DNA from: JBGPHT01 sp041484525
GTDB lineage: Bacteria > Acidobacteriota > Terriglobia > Bryobacterales > Bryobacteraceae
DNA length: 21,487 nt
NCBI GenBank assembly: GCA_041484525.1
Contig: JBGPHT010000134.1
Coordinates: forward strand, 1 to 21,487
Direction: 5' to 3'
Of the stretch, positions 1-11,053 are shown in pieces. Position 1 is the stretch's first letter, and the number at the start of each line of letters is the position of its first letter. The position numbers and the translations under genes are program-made. The notes beneath the pieces are model-generated. The model was not told where the DNA came from and made no database searches. It saw nothing but the letters and a program-made list of their open reading frames with translations.

Positions 1-53
1 AAGTCCGAAAACCAACGGGCAAAAATGAACGAAGATACCCGTCATGCGTGCAC

Positions 54-68
54 GGACAGCGGCTGTCC
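54..68. repeat. 15-bp interrupted palindrome upstream of the TonB receptor
   Basis: The arms GGACAGC and GCTGTCC are perfect reverse complements around a single central G. The site lies about 20 bases upstream of the -10-like hexamer ahead of the TonB receptor, where an activator or repressor could bind. No family of binding protein is recognised, and a chance palindrome of this size is possible. Confidence 0.35.
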
Positions 69-80
69 TGCAATTATAGA

Positions 81-104
81 AAGTACTTTACATTTCAGAG
101 TATG
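81..104 (+). promoter_or_regulatory. Candidate promoter/operator of the TonB receptor
   Basis: AAGTACTTTA followed by an AGTATG end matches 19 of 24 positions of the site at 11032-11055 upstream of the phosphoesterase gene. There the same segment forms a perfect TACTTTA-N5-TAAAGTA inverted repeat; here the right arm is degenerate. A -10-like TACATT (89-94) sits inside it. The ATG at 102-104 opens a frame that does not look like protein, so this is probably the transcription start region of a leader of more than 100 bases. PadR-type control is an inference from the regulator family common in this lineage. Confidence 0.4.
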
Positions 105-222
105 CGTCTGGCAAAAACGCCTAATACGGGACAAGCTCTAGTTAACAATGTTGCAAAGTTATGGAGATGTCCGGTACGGAGCCGGGTTCTCTTGCGACCA
201 AATGACAAGGGGGTATTTAAGA

Positions 223-567
223 GTGGGTATTATTGCATCGGCACGTACGGCTGCCGCTTCCGCCCGTACCGTCGCTTCCCAGCGATTTCCATTTTCCAGT
301 TGCACTCCGCGTACATTGGCGTCGTGCGGCTTCCTGGCCAAGGGTGGTTTGTTACTGCTGTCCCTGGCACTGATCGCCCTCCTGATTGTCCCGGGTGCGT
401 TGGCGCAGGAATCGAACGCAGGATTTCAGGGCACAGTCAAGGATCCTACCGGCGCCACAGTACCCAACGCGTCGATCGAGGTCGCCGGCCCTGCGCTGCT
501 CGGAACTCGCAAAGTGCAGACCGATGAGGGCGGCAGTTATCGTTTCGCGGCCCTGCCCCCGGGCTAG
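223..567 (+). pseudogene. N-terminal part of TonB-dependent receptor (frameshifted from its body)
   Basis: This reading frame encodes the signal peptide and first domain of the receptor that continues at 569. A hydrophobic core (LLLLSLALIALLIVPGALAQ) is followed by a carboxypeptidase-regulatory-like beta-sandwich beginning GFQGTVKDPTGATVPNASIE and ending in the typical SYRFAALPPG. The frame then meets TAG at 565-567, and the expected continuation (TIAARGF) is one base out of phase. Removing one base near 561-565 restores LPPG-S-MTIAARGFR. The start is uncertain. GTG at 223 has AAGGGGG nine bases upstream; ATG at 148 or 202 and TTG at 316 are alternatives. As read, this part alone would make only a short secreted fragment. 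Confidence 0.65.
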
Positions 568-568
568 C

Positions 569-3500
569 ATGACGATCGCGGCGCGCGGCTTCCGCACCGC
601 CAAGCAGACCGGCATCAGCCTGGCCGTCGGCAACTTCCCCAATATCGACATACGGCTCGAAGTGGGTGGCGTTACGGAGACGGTCGAAATTTCCGGCGTT
701 GCCCCCATGGTCGACACCACGCAGAGCAAGGTGGCGGTAGCGATCACGCATGAGCAACTGGACAATCTTCCCAAGGGCCGCTCCTTCCAGTCGCTGATTC
801 CCTTTGCTCCCGGCGCGCGCCTGGAGCCGCTGCAGAGCGGCACGGCCACTTCCGGATCCGGTATGGGCGGCTTCCAGATCGATGGCGCCAGCGACGGTGA
901 GAACGTCTACATGATCGACGGCGTCAACATCACCAACATCCAGAACGGCGGTGTGGGTAAGACCTTCCAGATGGACTTCGTGGATGAAGTCCAGGTCCGG
1001 TCGAGCAGCTTCGAAGCTGAGCACGGCGGCGCTCTGGGCGGCGTGATCAACGTAGTCCCCAAGCGCGGCTCCAATGACTGGCATGGCGGGCTGGTGACTT
1101 ACTTGAGCAGCAACGCGTTCAATGCCAATAACACCGACCGCGGCCTGCGCACTAACCCGAACCTCCCGTCCCTGAACACGACCACTCGTCTCGACGCCAC
1201 CCCTGAGTACTACATGTCGAACAAAGACCAGCGGACCATCGTGGAACCGGGTTATACAGTCGGCGGCCCGCTCTGGCGGAATAAGCTGTGGCTGTACAGC
1301 AGCTATATTCCGAGCATCGATACCACTCGCCGCGTGACGAATTTCACGGGCGCCAACCCGGGACCGCGGACATTGGCCCAAACCACTACTTCGCACAATA
1401 GTTACAACCGGTTGGATTACGGCATTCTCAACTCGCTGCGAGTGTTTGGTTCCTGGAACTACGGCTATTTCCGTCAGACCGGAACGCTGGGCGGCGCGGA
1501 CAGTCCGGCCGGGCAATCCAATACCGGCCGCACGACCGATCCCAATACACTGCGCTCGGACAACGGCTCGGTCAATCCGCTTTCGATTTTCACCTTCGGC
1601 GGCGACTGGACGCCAACCTCCAAGCTGGTGGTCAGCGCCCGCTACGGCTATTTCTTCAATAACACCGAGCAGCGTGGAACTCCAGTCGGCACTCGCTACG
1701 CTTACTCGAGCACCGTCAACGCTTCCAGTGTAGATCTGGCGGGCGCCGCGTTCCCCAGTTCCTCGTTCAATACGAGCGGTTTTGCGAACATCCCGAGCAA
1801 CCTGGCTACCGTGTTCGACTCTTACAAACGCAAGGGCTTGAACCTGGACGCTTCGTACTTCGTCAACTTCGGCGGCACCCACACTTTCAAGGGCGGGTAC
1901 TTCTGGCAGGAGCAGTCGGATGAGGTCCTGAAAAACTTCCAAGGTGGCGCCGTGAACCTGTTCTGGGGACAGAGCTACCAGCCTGTCACCAGCAACACTG
2001 CCTGTGACCAGGTCATTGCGCAGAACCTGGCGCAGTACGGTAAACCGGTATGTCAAGGTAAGTACGGCTACTTCGTGGTAGGTACCAATGTTACTAACAC
2101 CGGTGCCGACCACCAGATGGCGCACGCGCTGTATTTCCAGGACAGTTGGCAGGTCAACCGGCACCTGACGCTCAATCTAGGTGTCAGGTTCGATCAGGAA
2201 CGCCAGCCTCCCTTCGATCCCAATCGCTTCCCCACAGTAGAATTCGGCTGGGGTGCCAAGATCGCTCCCCGCCTTGGCGGCGCATACGACCTGCTGCATA
2301 ACGGCAAGGTCAAGGTCTTTGCCAGCTACGGCCAGTTCTACGACATCATGAAGATGGGTCTGGCGCGCGGCTCCTTCGGTAGCGACTACTGGCATAACTG
2401 CTATTACGCCCTGGACGATACGGACTATACGAAGATCACCCCGACTTATCCTTTGGGCGGCGGTTGTCCGGCCAGCGGTCCGGCGCCGGGTGTAACTGGC
2501 CGTTTCATCGAAAACTGGGATGCGCGCGCCACTAAGGCCGATCCCCGCGATCCGGCTATCTCTCCGGACATGAAGCCGATGAAGCAGCATGAGTTTGTCA
2601 CCGGAGCCGAGTGGGCGGTTCGCGATAACTGGAGCCTGACTTTCCGGTATTCGCGCAAGCGCTTGGATAACACGATCGAAGACATGTCGATCACCGACAA
2701 CCTGGGCTTCTATATTGGCAACCCGGGCACGACCTTCGCCGACATTCTGCATCGTCCGGTGAGTATCACCGACCCCAACGACAGCAACAAATTCATCATC
2801 ACTCCGCCGTTCTGTGCCGAGTGTCCGCCGGTGGTTAAAGCGTCCCGCCGTTACGACGGGGCAGAGTTCCGCCTGTCCAAGAGATCGGCAGGCAGATGGT
2901 TCGGCTCGGTTTCCTACACTTACAGCAAGCTGCGGGGCAACTATCCCGGCTTGACCAACAGCGATCCCACGGATGGAACATTCGGCCGTCATGCGCCCAA
3001 CAATAGCCGCTTGTTCGATCTGCCGACCATGACCTATCTTCCCAGCGGCAAGATCGACGACGGTCCGTTGGCTACCGACCGCCCGCACACCGCGGGGGGC
3101 TATGGCTACTATCGGCTCAAGTGGGCTCATATGGAGACTCACCTGGGCTTTACACAGTTCGCTTTCCAGGGCTCGCCGATCAGTAGCTGCCTGCCTGTGG
3201 TTGGCTCCTCGTCGGCCTGTCAGTGGGCCGAGGGCCGCGGCAATTTTGTGAAACTCACGCGCGCCGGCAATGGCGACATCGTCAAGGGTGAAGTCGTCAA
3301 GGATGCGCGTACGGACCCATTAGTGCAGACAGATTTCAACCTGCGCCATGAGATCCCGATTCAAGAGAGATACAAGCTTGCCTTCGAAGCTAATATCATT
3401 AACGTGTTCAACCAGCGCGCCTCGGTGGCGTATTACGAGTTCATGATCCCCACTAACCTGGTTAGTCCCACGCGGCCGTCGCGGTTCGCCGGCGATCCGC

Positions 3501-3670
3501 AAGTCGACTGGGATAAGGTGATGAACGGCTTTAACTACATCGATGCGCTGAATGGAGTCGGAGCCTTTGCCGGCGTGCAGAGCAAACTGACTCTGGCAAG
3601 CCGCTACGGGATGCCGAGTCTGTTCCAGGCCGCCCGGAACATTCGGCTGGCGATGCGTTTCACCTTCTAA
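569..3670 (+). CDS. TonB-dependent receptor, Oar-like (plug and beta-barrel)
   Basis: Outer-membrane receptor of the large Oar/SusC-like class with an N-terminal carboxypeptidase-like domain, expanded in Acidobacteria. Such proteins take up bulky ligands with energy from TonB-ExbBD; the ligand cannot be told from sequence. From the ATG at 569 the frame gives 1033 residues: the end of the beta-sandwich, then a plug domain (VGGVTETVEISG, QIDGASDGENVYMIDGVNITN, GGALGGVINVVPKRGSN), then a long barrel rich in aromatic and glycine strands, ending in LAMRFTF with the terminal phenylalanine expected for barrel assembly. The signal peptide and first domain lie in another frame (223-567), so the ATG at 569 is only the first start after the frameshift, not the true one. 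The body has no further stop or frameshift, so it is either recently broken, a sequencing error, or read through by frameshifting. A strong terminator follows. Confidence 0.9.
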   Translation: MTIAARGFRTAKQTGISLAVGNFPNIDIRLEVGGVTETVEISGVAPMVDTTQSKVAVAITHEQLDNLPKGRSFQSLIPFAPGARLEPLQSGTATSGSGMGGFQIDGASDGENVYMIDGVNITNIQNGGVGKTFQMDFVDEVQVRSSSFEAEHGGALGGVINVVPKRGSNDWHGGLVTYLSSNAFNANNTDRGLRTNPNLPSLNTTTRLDATPEYYMSNKDQRTIVEPGYTVGGPLWRNKLWLYSSYIPSIDTTRRVTNFTGANPGPRTLAQTTTSHNSYNRLDYGILNSLRVFGSWNYGYFRQTGTLGGADSPAGQSNTGRTTDPNTLRSDNGSVNPLSIFTFGGDWTPTSKLVVSARYGYFFNNTEQRGTPVGTRYAYSSTVNASSVDLAGAAFPSSSFNTSGFANIPSNLATVFDSYKRKGLNLDASYFVNFGGTHTFKGGYFWQEQSDEVLKNFQGGAVNLFWGQSYQPVTSNTACDQVIAQNLAQYGKPVCQGKYGYFVVGTNVTNTGADHQMAHALYFQDSWQVNRHLTLNLGVRFDQERQPPFDPNRFPTVEFGWGAKIAPRLGGAYDLLHNGKVKVFASYGQFYDIMKMGLARGSFGSDYWHNCYYALDDTDYTKITPTYPLGGGCPASGPAPGVTGRFIENWDARATKADPRDPAISPDMKPMKQHEFVTGAEWAVRDNWSLTFRYSRKRLDNTIEDMSITDNLGFYIGNPGTTFADILHRPVSITDPNDSNKFIITPPFCAECPPVVKASRRYDGAEFRLSKRSAGRWFGSVSYTYSKLRGNYPGLTNSDPTDGTFGRHAPNNSRLFDLPTMTYLPSGKIDDGPLATDRPHTAGGYGYYRLKWAHMETHLGFTQFAFQGSPISSCLPVVGSSSACQWAEGRGNFVKLTRAGNGDIVKGEVVKDARTDPLVQTDFNLRHEIPIQERYKLAFEANIINVFNQRASVAYYEFMIPTNLVSPTRPSRFAGDPQVDWDKVMNGFNYIDALNGVGAFAGVQSKLTLASRYGMPSLFQAARNIRLAMRFTF

Positions 3671-3694
3671 TCAACAAAACGTTCCACTCTCCAG

Positions 3695-3721
3695 GGGGCC
3701 GGGAAACCGGCCCCTTTTTTT
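3695..3721 (+). terminator. Rho-independent terminator of the TonB receptor
   Basis: A perfect 8-bp stem GGGGCCGG/CCGGCCCC closes a GAAA tetraloop and is followed by seven T. It starts 24 bases after the receptor stop codon. It is orientated for the plus strand only: read from the minus strand there is no T-run after the stem, so it should not end the convergent methyltransferase transcript. Confidence 0.95.
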
Positions 3722-3741
3722 GTGCCCGGGCCGCGAAGGCT

Positions 3742-4488
3742 CTACAAACGGGCGGCCACGAAGAAGGTGCGGCCTTCGCCGAGTTGGCTGGCCATTCCCA
3801 GATCGCGCGCGTCGTAGCACACGAGTTTGCCGAAGCCAGCGGCGTCGAGCGCCTGTGAAATCTCTTCCATGGTGTAGCACCGCTCCTCGACCGTCACATC
3901 GGACCGCCGCCAGGCGCCCTCGATCTGGCGAAACATGGTGATGGTGCAGCGTGCCATGCGGGTACGGAAGTCGTATCCGGCGCCGGTAATGGCGAGCGTA
4001 TGGTCGTCGCGCACCAGCACGAACGATTCGCCCCAGTGGGTCTGGTAGCCGGCCTCGAGCAGCATGTCGAAAGCGAAGAGCGCGCCCGGTTCGAGAGCTT
4101 TGGCAGTGCTGCGGAACGCCCGCCCTAGCGCGGCGCTGGTGAGGATATGGTTCAGGCTGTCGAAGGTGGAAACGGCCGCGCGGAACTGTCCGCGCACACG
4201 AAACCCGGCGGCATCGGCCACGTGGAATTCGGCGGCCGGTACATTTTCGCGCGCCAGCGCAATCATCTCGGCCGAGGCATCCACGCCGGTCACGCGGAAT
4301 CCGCGCGCCGCCAGCAGGCCGGCCAGGTAGCCGGTTCCGCAACAGACATCGAGAATGCGCGCGCCCTTGGGCATTCGCGGCAGCCAGATCCGCTCCAGGA
4401 TGGGAAAGGCGGCGCTGTGAAACTCCTCGTTCCAGTACCGGTTATAAAACCACGCAAGTTCATCGTAGGATGACAATACTTTCAGCAT
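3742..4488 (-). CDS. Class I SAM-dependent methyltransferase
   Basis: A 248-residue cytoplasmic Rossmann-fold methyltransferase. Motif I is LDVCCGTG (residues 46-53), followed by the acidic GVDAS (68-72) that binds the ribose of S-adenosylmethionine, ADAAGF (91-96), and the motif IV-like AAVSTFDSLNHIL (104-116). The N-terminal YDELAWFYNRYW segment is typical of the broad Methyltransf_11/25 group of small-molecule methyltransferases; the substrate is unknown. The ATG at 4488 is preferred: the 49 residues before it in the open frame look non-coding and would overlap the divergent isomerase gene. The two start codons lie only about 17 bases apart, so the divergent promoters must overlap the neighbouring gene starts. 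Confidence 0.85.
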   Translation of the reverse strand: MLKVLSSYDELAWFYNRYWNEEFHSAAFPILERIWLPRMPKGARILDVCCGTGYLAGLLAARGFRVTGVDASAEMIALARENVPAAEFHVADAAGFRVRGQFRAAVSTFDSLNHILTSAALGRAFRSTAKALEPGALFAFDMLLEAGYQTHWGESFVLVRDDHTLAITGAGYDFRTRMARCTITMFRQIEGAWRRSDVTVEERCYTMEEISQALDAAGFGKLVCYDARDLGMASQLGEGRTFFVAARL

Positions 4489-4504
4489 GGCATACTGGGG
4501 AGCG

Positions 4505-5140
4505 ATGCGATGGATCTGCGTATGCGCCGTGCCGAGCCTGCTGCTGGCTGGATGCTCGTCGTCGAACGAAACCAAGACGGAGCCGGCGGCGAAGAACGAG
4601 ACCGCGCCCGGCGTTTTCAAAGTGAACCTGGACACGTCGAAGGGTCCCGTGACGATCGAGATGCACCGCGACTGGGCGCCGGCCGGCGTCGACCATTTCT
4701 ACTCGCTGGTGAAGACGGGCTTCTTCGATAACGCACGTTTCTTCCGAGTGGTGCGGAATTTCGTGGTGCAGTTCGGCATCAACGGCGACCCCTCCACAAA
4801 TCGCCTGTGGGCGAATGCCAACCTGCCGGACGATCCGGTGAAGGAGAGCAACGTGAAGGGGACGCTCACGTATGCGAAGCGGGGGCCGGGCACGCGCTCG
4901 ACGCAGTTGTTTATCAATTTCAAAGACAACCAGATGCTCGACAGCCAGGGCTTCGCGCCTATCGGCAAAGTGGTGACGGGGATGGACGTGGTGGAGAGCT
5001 TCTACAACAGCTACGGCGACATGCCGCCCTCCGGCAATGGCCCCGACCCGACGCTGATCCAGCAGCAAGGCAACGACTATCTGGCGAGCCGCTTTCCGCG
5101 CCTGGACTACATCAAGAAAGCGACGGTCGCGGCCCCGTGA
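4505..5140 (+). CDS. Cyclophilin-type peptidyl-prolyl cis-trans isomerase, lipoprotein
   Basis: Catalyses proline cis-trans isomerisation, here probably on proteins in the periplasm. The 211-residue product starts with a lipoprotein signal, MRWICVCAVPSLLLAGC, giving lipidated Cys17. Ser at position +2 does not signal inner-membrane retention. The cyclophilin domain (about 38-175) shows FFRVVRNFVVQFG (79-91, with catalytic Arg81 and Gln89 by homology), STQLFIN (132-138) and FAPIGKVVTGMDVVE (150-164). It has a C-terminal tail like other bacterial secreted cyclophilins. The ATG at 4505 is chosen because it is directly preceded by GGGGAG and puts the signal peptide in standard form; ATG 4487 in frame adds six residues. 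A -10-like CATACT (4491-4496) lies eight bases upstream. Transcription ends at the terminator at 5221-5256. Confidence 0.9.
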   Translation: MRWICVCAVPSLLLAGCSSSNETKTEPAAKNETAPGVFKVNLDTSKGPVTIEMHRDWAPAGVDHFYSLVKTGFFDNARFFRVVRNFVVQFGINGDPSTNRLWANANLPDDPVKESNVKGTLTYAKRGPGTRSTQLFINFKDNQMLDSQGFAPIGKVVTGMDVVESFYNSYGDMPPSGNGPDPTLIQQQGNDYLASRFPRLDYIKKATVAAP

Positions 5141-5220
5141 GCGCGCATGTTATATTGGTCGTACCCCGACGAGAAGGGGACCAGGAAGTTACTAATACAG
5201 GGTCGAATTGGAACGACGTG

Positions 5221-5256
5221 ACCCGGCGCGGACAAAAATCCCCGCCGGGTTTTTTT
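5221..5256 (+). terminator. Rho-independent terminator after the cyclophilin gene
   Basis: The arms ACCCGGCG (5221-5228) and CGCCGGGT (5243-5250) pair perfectly, with extra GGA/TCC pairing inside the loop. The stem ends in a run of seven T. It lies 80 bases after the isomerase stop and just ahead of the -10-like TACAAT of the next gene. Confidence 0.92.
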
Positions 5257-5257
5257 G

Positions 5258-5263
5258 TACAAT
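5258..5263 (+). promoter_or_regulatory. -10-like element of the metallopeptidase gene
   Basis: TACAAT matches the -10 consensus at five of six positions and ends seven bases before the ATG at 5271. There is no Shine-Dalgarno sequence, so transcription would begin at or next to the start codon. No convincing -35 is visible, because the preceding bases belong to the terminator. Confidence 0.5.
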
Positions 5264-5270
5264 GTAGCCC

Positions 5271-6167
5271 ATGAAAGCCCTTTCAGTGGTTCTGCTGGCA
5301 GCGCTCGCCGGCCTCGCGCTGGCGCAGCGCGATGACGCACTCATCAAGGATTACGTCAAGGCCAACATCAGCGCGCCGTCCTTGGAACTGAAGCTCGATC
5401 CTTTCTACCAGAAGTACGCCGACGCGCTGGGCATCGCGATCGTCAGCTCGGAGAAAGTGCCGGATGGGGCGCTGCTGGTGGCGCGCGACATCGTGATGCA
5501 CATGCTGTCGAAGCGGGCGGATCTTCGCGAGGCCATGGTCGGCTTGCACATGCGGGTGGCCGTGATGGCGACCACAGAGATGACCACCGATTTGCCGGAG
5601 CAGCGCAACTGGAAGAAGCCGGCGCTCGACGATCGCAGGCTCACGCGGGGAGAGCGCGAGAACTACGAAAACGGCATCGGGAAAATGACGGACAAGGAGT
5701 ATTGGGACCGGCGCGCGCGCGGCATGGGCGGAGTGCCGCTGACGAGCTGCGCCGAGGAGAACCTGCTCGGCTACCCGGCCACAAGGTATTACGGCGAGAA
5801 CATTTTCGTGCACGAATTCTCGCACGCCATCCACGGAATGATCCGGCGGATCGACCGTCCGCTGGCGGATGAGGTGGAAGCGGCGTACAAGGATGCCATG
5901 GCGAATGGCCGGTGGAAGGGGCAGTACGGCGAGACGAATTCGAGCGAGTATTGGGCGGAGGCCACGCAGACCTGGTTCTGGTCGAACTTCGAATTCAAGG
6001 GCGCGCCGGGGGAGAAGATGATCCAGACGCCGGAAGATTTGAAGGAATACGATCCGAAGATTTACGAGCTGCTGAGCCGTGTCTATCCGGACCACCACAT
6101 CCCGATGGACGTGTACTACGCGAAGAACATCAAGCCGCGGCAGGGTCGTCCGCCCGCGAAGCAGTAG
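5271..6167 (+). CDS. Putative secreted HExxH zinc metallopeptidase
   Basis: A 298-residue protein with a clear signal peptide (MKALSVVLLAALAGLALAQ). The segment NIFVHEFSHAIHGM contains HEFSH with zinc ligands His181 and His185 and catalytic Glu182. The downstream TNSSEYWAEATQTWFW supplies a glutamate third ligand, Glu226 or Glu230, as in gluzincins; the arrangement recalls lethal-factor-like ATLF domains. I do not recognise a named family, and a protein substrate is inferred only from the motif. The protein has one cysteine (Cys160) and a basic, proline-rich C-terminus (KPRQGRPPAKQ). It has no Shine-Dalgarno and a -10-like TACAAT just upstream. Its stop codon is three bases from the convergent carB stop, with no terminator between. 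Confidence 0.75.
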   Translation: MKALSVVLLAALAGLALAQRDDALIKDYVKANISAPSLELKLDPFYQKYADALGIAIVSSEKVPDGALLVARDIVMHMLSKRADLREAMVGLHMRVAVMATTEMTTDLPEQRNWKKPALDDRRLTRGERENYENGIGKMTDKEYWDRRARGMGGVPLTSCAEENLLGYPATRYYGENIFVHEFSHAIHGMIRRIDRPLADEVEAAYKDAMANGRWKGQYGETNSSEYWAEATQTWFWSNFEFKGAPGEKMIQTPEDLKEYDPKIYELLSRVYPDHHIPMDVYYAKNIKPRQGRPPAKQ

Positions 6168-6170
6168 AGG

Positions 6171-9377
<3,207 letters not shown>

Positions 9378-9380
9378 CGG

Positions 9381-10508
9381 CTATCGGTTCTCGCTCATGA
9401 GCTTGGTGAATTCGTCGAACAGGTAGTGCGAATCGTGCGGACCGGGCGCGGCCTCGGGATGATACTGGACGCAGAAGACCGGGTGGCTGCGGTGGCGGAA
9501 ACCCTCGAGCGTCTGGTCATTCAAGTTGACGTGAGTGATCTCGATCTGGTTGAGGTTGAGCGAATCGGGATCGACTGCGAAGCCGTGGTTGTGCGAGGTG
9601 ATCTCGACGCGCTGGGTGAGCTCGTTGCGCACCGGGTGATTGGCGCCGCGATGGCCGAACTTCAACTTGTAGGTCTTGCCGCCGACGGCGAGGCCGAGCA
9701 ACTGGTGACCGAGGCAGATGCCGAAGATCGGCTTCCGGCCGATGAGCGCGCGGATGTTCGAGACCTGCTGCTCGAGCGGTTCGGGGTCGCCGGGTCCATT
9801 GGAGAGAAAGATGCCGTCGGGGTGGAGCGCGAGGACGTCCTCGGCGGAGGTGAGGGAAGGGACGACGGTCACGCGGCAGCCGGAGTGCACCAGCCGGCGG
9901 AGGATGTTGTGTTTGATGCCGTAGTCGTAGGCGACTACGTGGTATTTCGGTACGGCGGCGTTGCCGAGGAGTTCGGAAGGCGAGCAGGGCTCGACGGGTT
10001 TCGTCCACTCGTAGCGCTCGGGCGTGGAGACGCGTGTCGCGAGATCGAGACCGGCCATGGTGGGGATGGAGCGCGCCTTCTCGATCAGCTTGCGCGCGTC
10101 GGATTCGATGGACGAAAGCACGCCGCGCATGACGCCGCGCGTGCGCAGGTGGCGAACTAGCGCGCGGGTATCGAGATCGGAGATGACGGGGATGCCGTGC
10201 TTTTTGAGGAAGTCGCCGGCCTCGGTATCGGAGCGCCAGTTGCTGGCGATGGGAGAGAACTCGCGCACGACCAGGCCTTCGATGTAGGGGCGCGCGGATT
10301 CGTTGTCGCCGGCGCTGGTTCCGTAATTGCCGATTTGGGGATTGGTGAGGATGACGATCTGGCCGGAATAAGAGGGGTCGGTGAAGACTTCCTGATATCC
10401 GGTGAGGGCGGTATTGAAGACAACTTCGCCTGATCGTTCAGCGGGCGCACCAAAACTCTTGCCCTCGAAGACCGTTCCGTCTTCCAGGGCGAGGGTTGCA
10501 GGGTTCAA
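9381..10508 (-). CDS. carA: Carbamoyl-phosphate synthase small subunit (glutaminase)
   Basis: Hydrolyses glutamine and channels ammonia to CarB. The 375 residues comprise the N-terminal CPSase small-chain domain (ALEDGTVFEGKSFG, TALTGYQEVFTDPSYSGQI) and a class I glutamine amidotransferase domain. The latter has LSNGPGDPE (about 235-243), nucleophile Cys265 in GICLGHQLLGLA, and the His350/Glu352 pair in QYHPEA. The start is a TTG at 10508: the frame is open upstream only as far as a TAG and offers no ATG or GTG. A GGAGG lies 11 bases before the TTG. An extended -10 is found at 10545-10553. Confidence 0.97.
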   Translation of the reverse strand: MNPATLALEDGTVFEGKSFGAPAERSGEVVFNTALTGYQEVFTDPSYSGQIVILTNPQIGNYGTSAGDNESARPYIEGLVVREFSPIASNWRSDTEAGDFLKKHGIPVISDLDTRALVRHLRTRGVMRGVLSSIESDARKLIEKARSIPTMAGLDLATRVSTPERYEWTKPVEPCSPSELLGNAAVPKYHVVAYDYGIKHNILRRLVHSGCRVTVVPSLTSAEDVLALHPDGIFLSNGPGDPEPLEQQVSNIRALIGRKPIFGICLGHQLLGLAVGGKTYKLKFGHRGANHPVRNELTQRVEITSHNHGFAVDPDSLNLNQIEITHVNLNDQTLEGFRHRSHPVFCVQYHPEAAPGPHDSHYLFDEFTKLMSENR

Positions 10509-10544
10509 GTTAGGCTGTTCCTCCGTGCGAGTGGGGTAATTCTT

Positions 10545-10553
10545 ATTCTAGCA
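10545..10553 (-). promoter_or_regulatory. carAB promoter (extended -10)
   Basis: On the minus strand the sequence reads TGCTAGAAT: an extended -10 TG, one base, then TAGAAT (five of six matches to the consensus). It lies about 36 bases upstream of the TTG start and leaves room for a short leader carrying GGAGG. No good -35 is seen, which is usual for extended -10 promoters. Confidence 0.55.
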
Positions 10554-10941
10554 GGCGGCGATGCCTTCTTTCTTCCTCATCTTCGAGGCCGGGCCGGAGG
10601 GCGCTCCGGCCGGGGCTGGAAGGAACCGGTTCCTTTCTCCTCTCGTGGAGGAGTACAAGCCGCAGTTGGCCGCCTGGCGAACGTTGACTACCCGACTGCG
10701 ATCCGAACTTGCGCCCCCTCGAGGTGTGTGGGCATCAGATCCGGGTAGTACCGAAACGAGTTGCATCTTGGCGAGCGAGCAACGTTTTTTCGATTTCAGA
10801 GTATCAGGCGAGTGGGCGGCTTCCGGGCGGGTGCGGTCGCAAGTTGTTGCAGGGCGGGCGAAAAAAGATCGCGAAGCTCTGTGACGGTGAGCTGATTCGA
10901 GCGGGTTGTACGCGTTCTTAGGCGAGGCAAGATACAGGCTT

Positions 10942-10982
10942 GTGTCCACACCGGTGTGGGCACGGCAGGCAGGAGTGCCTGC
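10942..10982. repeat. Two adjacent palindromes
   Basis: CCACACCGGTGTGG is a perfect 14-bp palindrome; with one T/G wobble and a GTG/CAC outer pair it extends to 22 bases (10942-10963). Two bases later GCAGGCA and TGCCTGC form a seven-bp hairpin with a four-base loop. They lie about 55 bases upstream of the phosphoesterase -10. They could be a degenerate repeat or a structured leader; no T-run supports a terminator. Confidence 0.45.
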
Positions 10983-11034
10983 GCTACCCCTCCGGGCAAG
11001 GGCACTCCTCATTGCTTGCTTTACCATAGAGAAG

Positions 11035-11053
11035 TACTTTATACTCTAAAGTA
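11035..11053 (+). promoter_or_regulatory. Promoter with overlapping inverted repeat, head of the phosphoesterase operon
   Basis: TACTTTA-N5-TAAAGTA is a perfect inverted repeat whose last base is the A of the ATG start codon. Inside it, TATACT (11040-11045) is a five-of-six match to the -10 consensus and ends seven bases before the ATG; a weak TTGCTT lies 18 bases further upstream. There is no Shine-Dalgarno. A repressor bound here would cover both promoter and transcription start. The motif recurs, degenerate, at 81-104. Confidence 0.55.

Larger units (their letters stand above)
10509..11052. other. Gene-free region between carA and the phosphoesterase gene, with small palindromes
   Basis: No reading frame here looks like protein; the longest (10548-11027, minus) is basic, Arg/Ser/Ala-rich and has no domain. 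The region holds the carA promoter and Shine-Dalgarno at its left end and the phosphoesterase promoter at its right end. Between them are several palindromes: GGCCGGAG/CTCCGGCC with a four-base loop (10592-10611), AAGGAACCGGTTCCTT (10620-10635), CCACACCGGTGTGG (10946-10959, extendable to 10942-10963) and GCAGGCA/TGCCTGC with a four-base loop (10965-10982). None is followed by a T-run, so they are not typical terminators. They may be remnants of intergenic repeats. Confidence 0.6.

Noticed and set aside
48..527. Open frame of 159 codons before the TonB receptor
   Set aside because: It is Arg/Cys-rich and overlaps the signal peptide and beta-sandwich of the receptor in another frame; no protein-like features.
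446..2164. 572-codon open frame on the minus strand opposite the TonB receptor
   Set aside because: The composition (Val/Arg/His-rich, no signal or domain) is that of an antisense shadow. The plus strand carries recognisable plug and barrel sequence.
5141..5256. Small RNA between the cyclophilin gene and its terminator
   Set aside because: A TATATT is present at 5150-5155, but there is no supporting -35 and the segment is readily explained as the 3' untranslated end of the cyclophilin message.
10548..11027. 159-codon open frame in the carA-phosphoesterase gap, minus strand
   Set aside because: It has low-complexity Arg/Ser/Ala composition, crosses several palindromes, and has no ribosome-binding site or domain.
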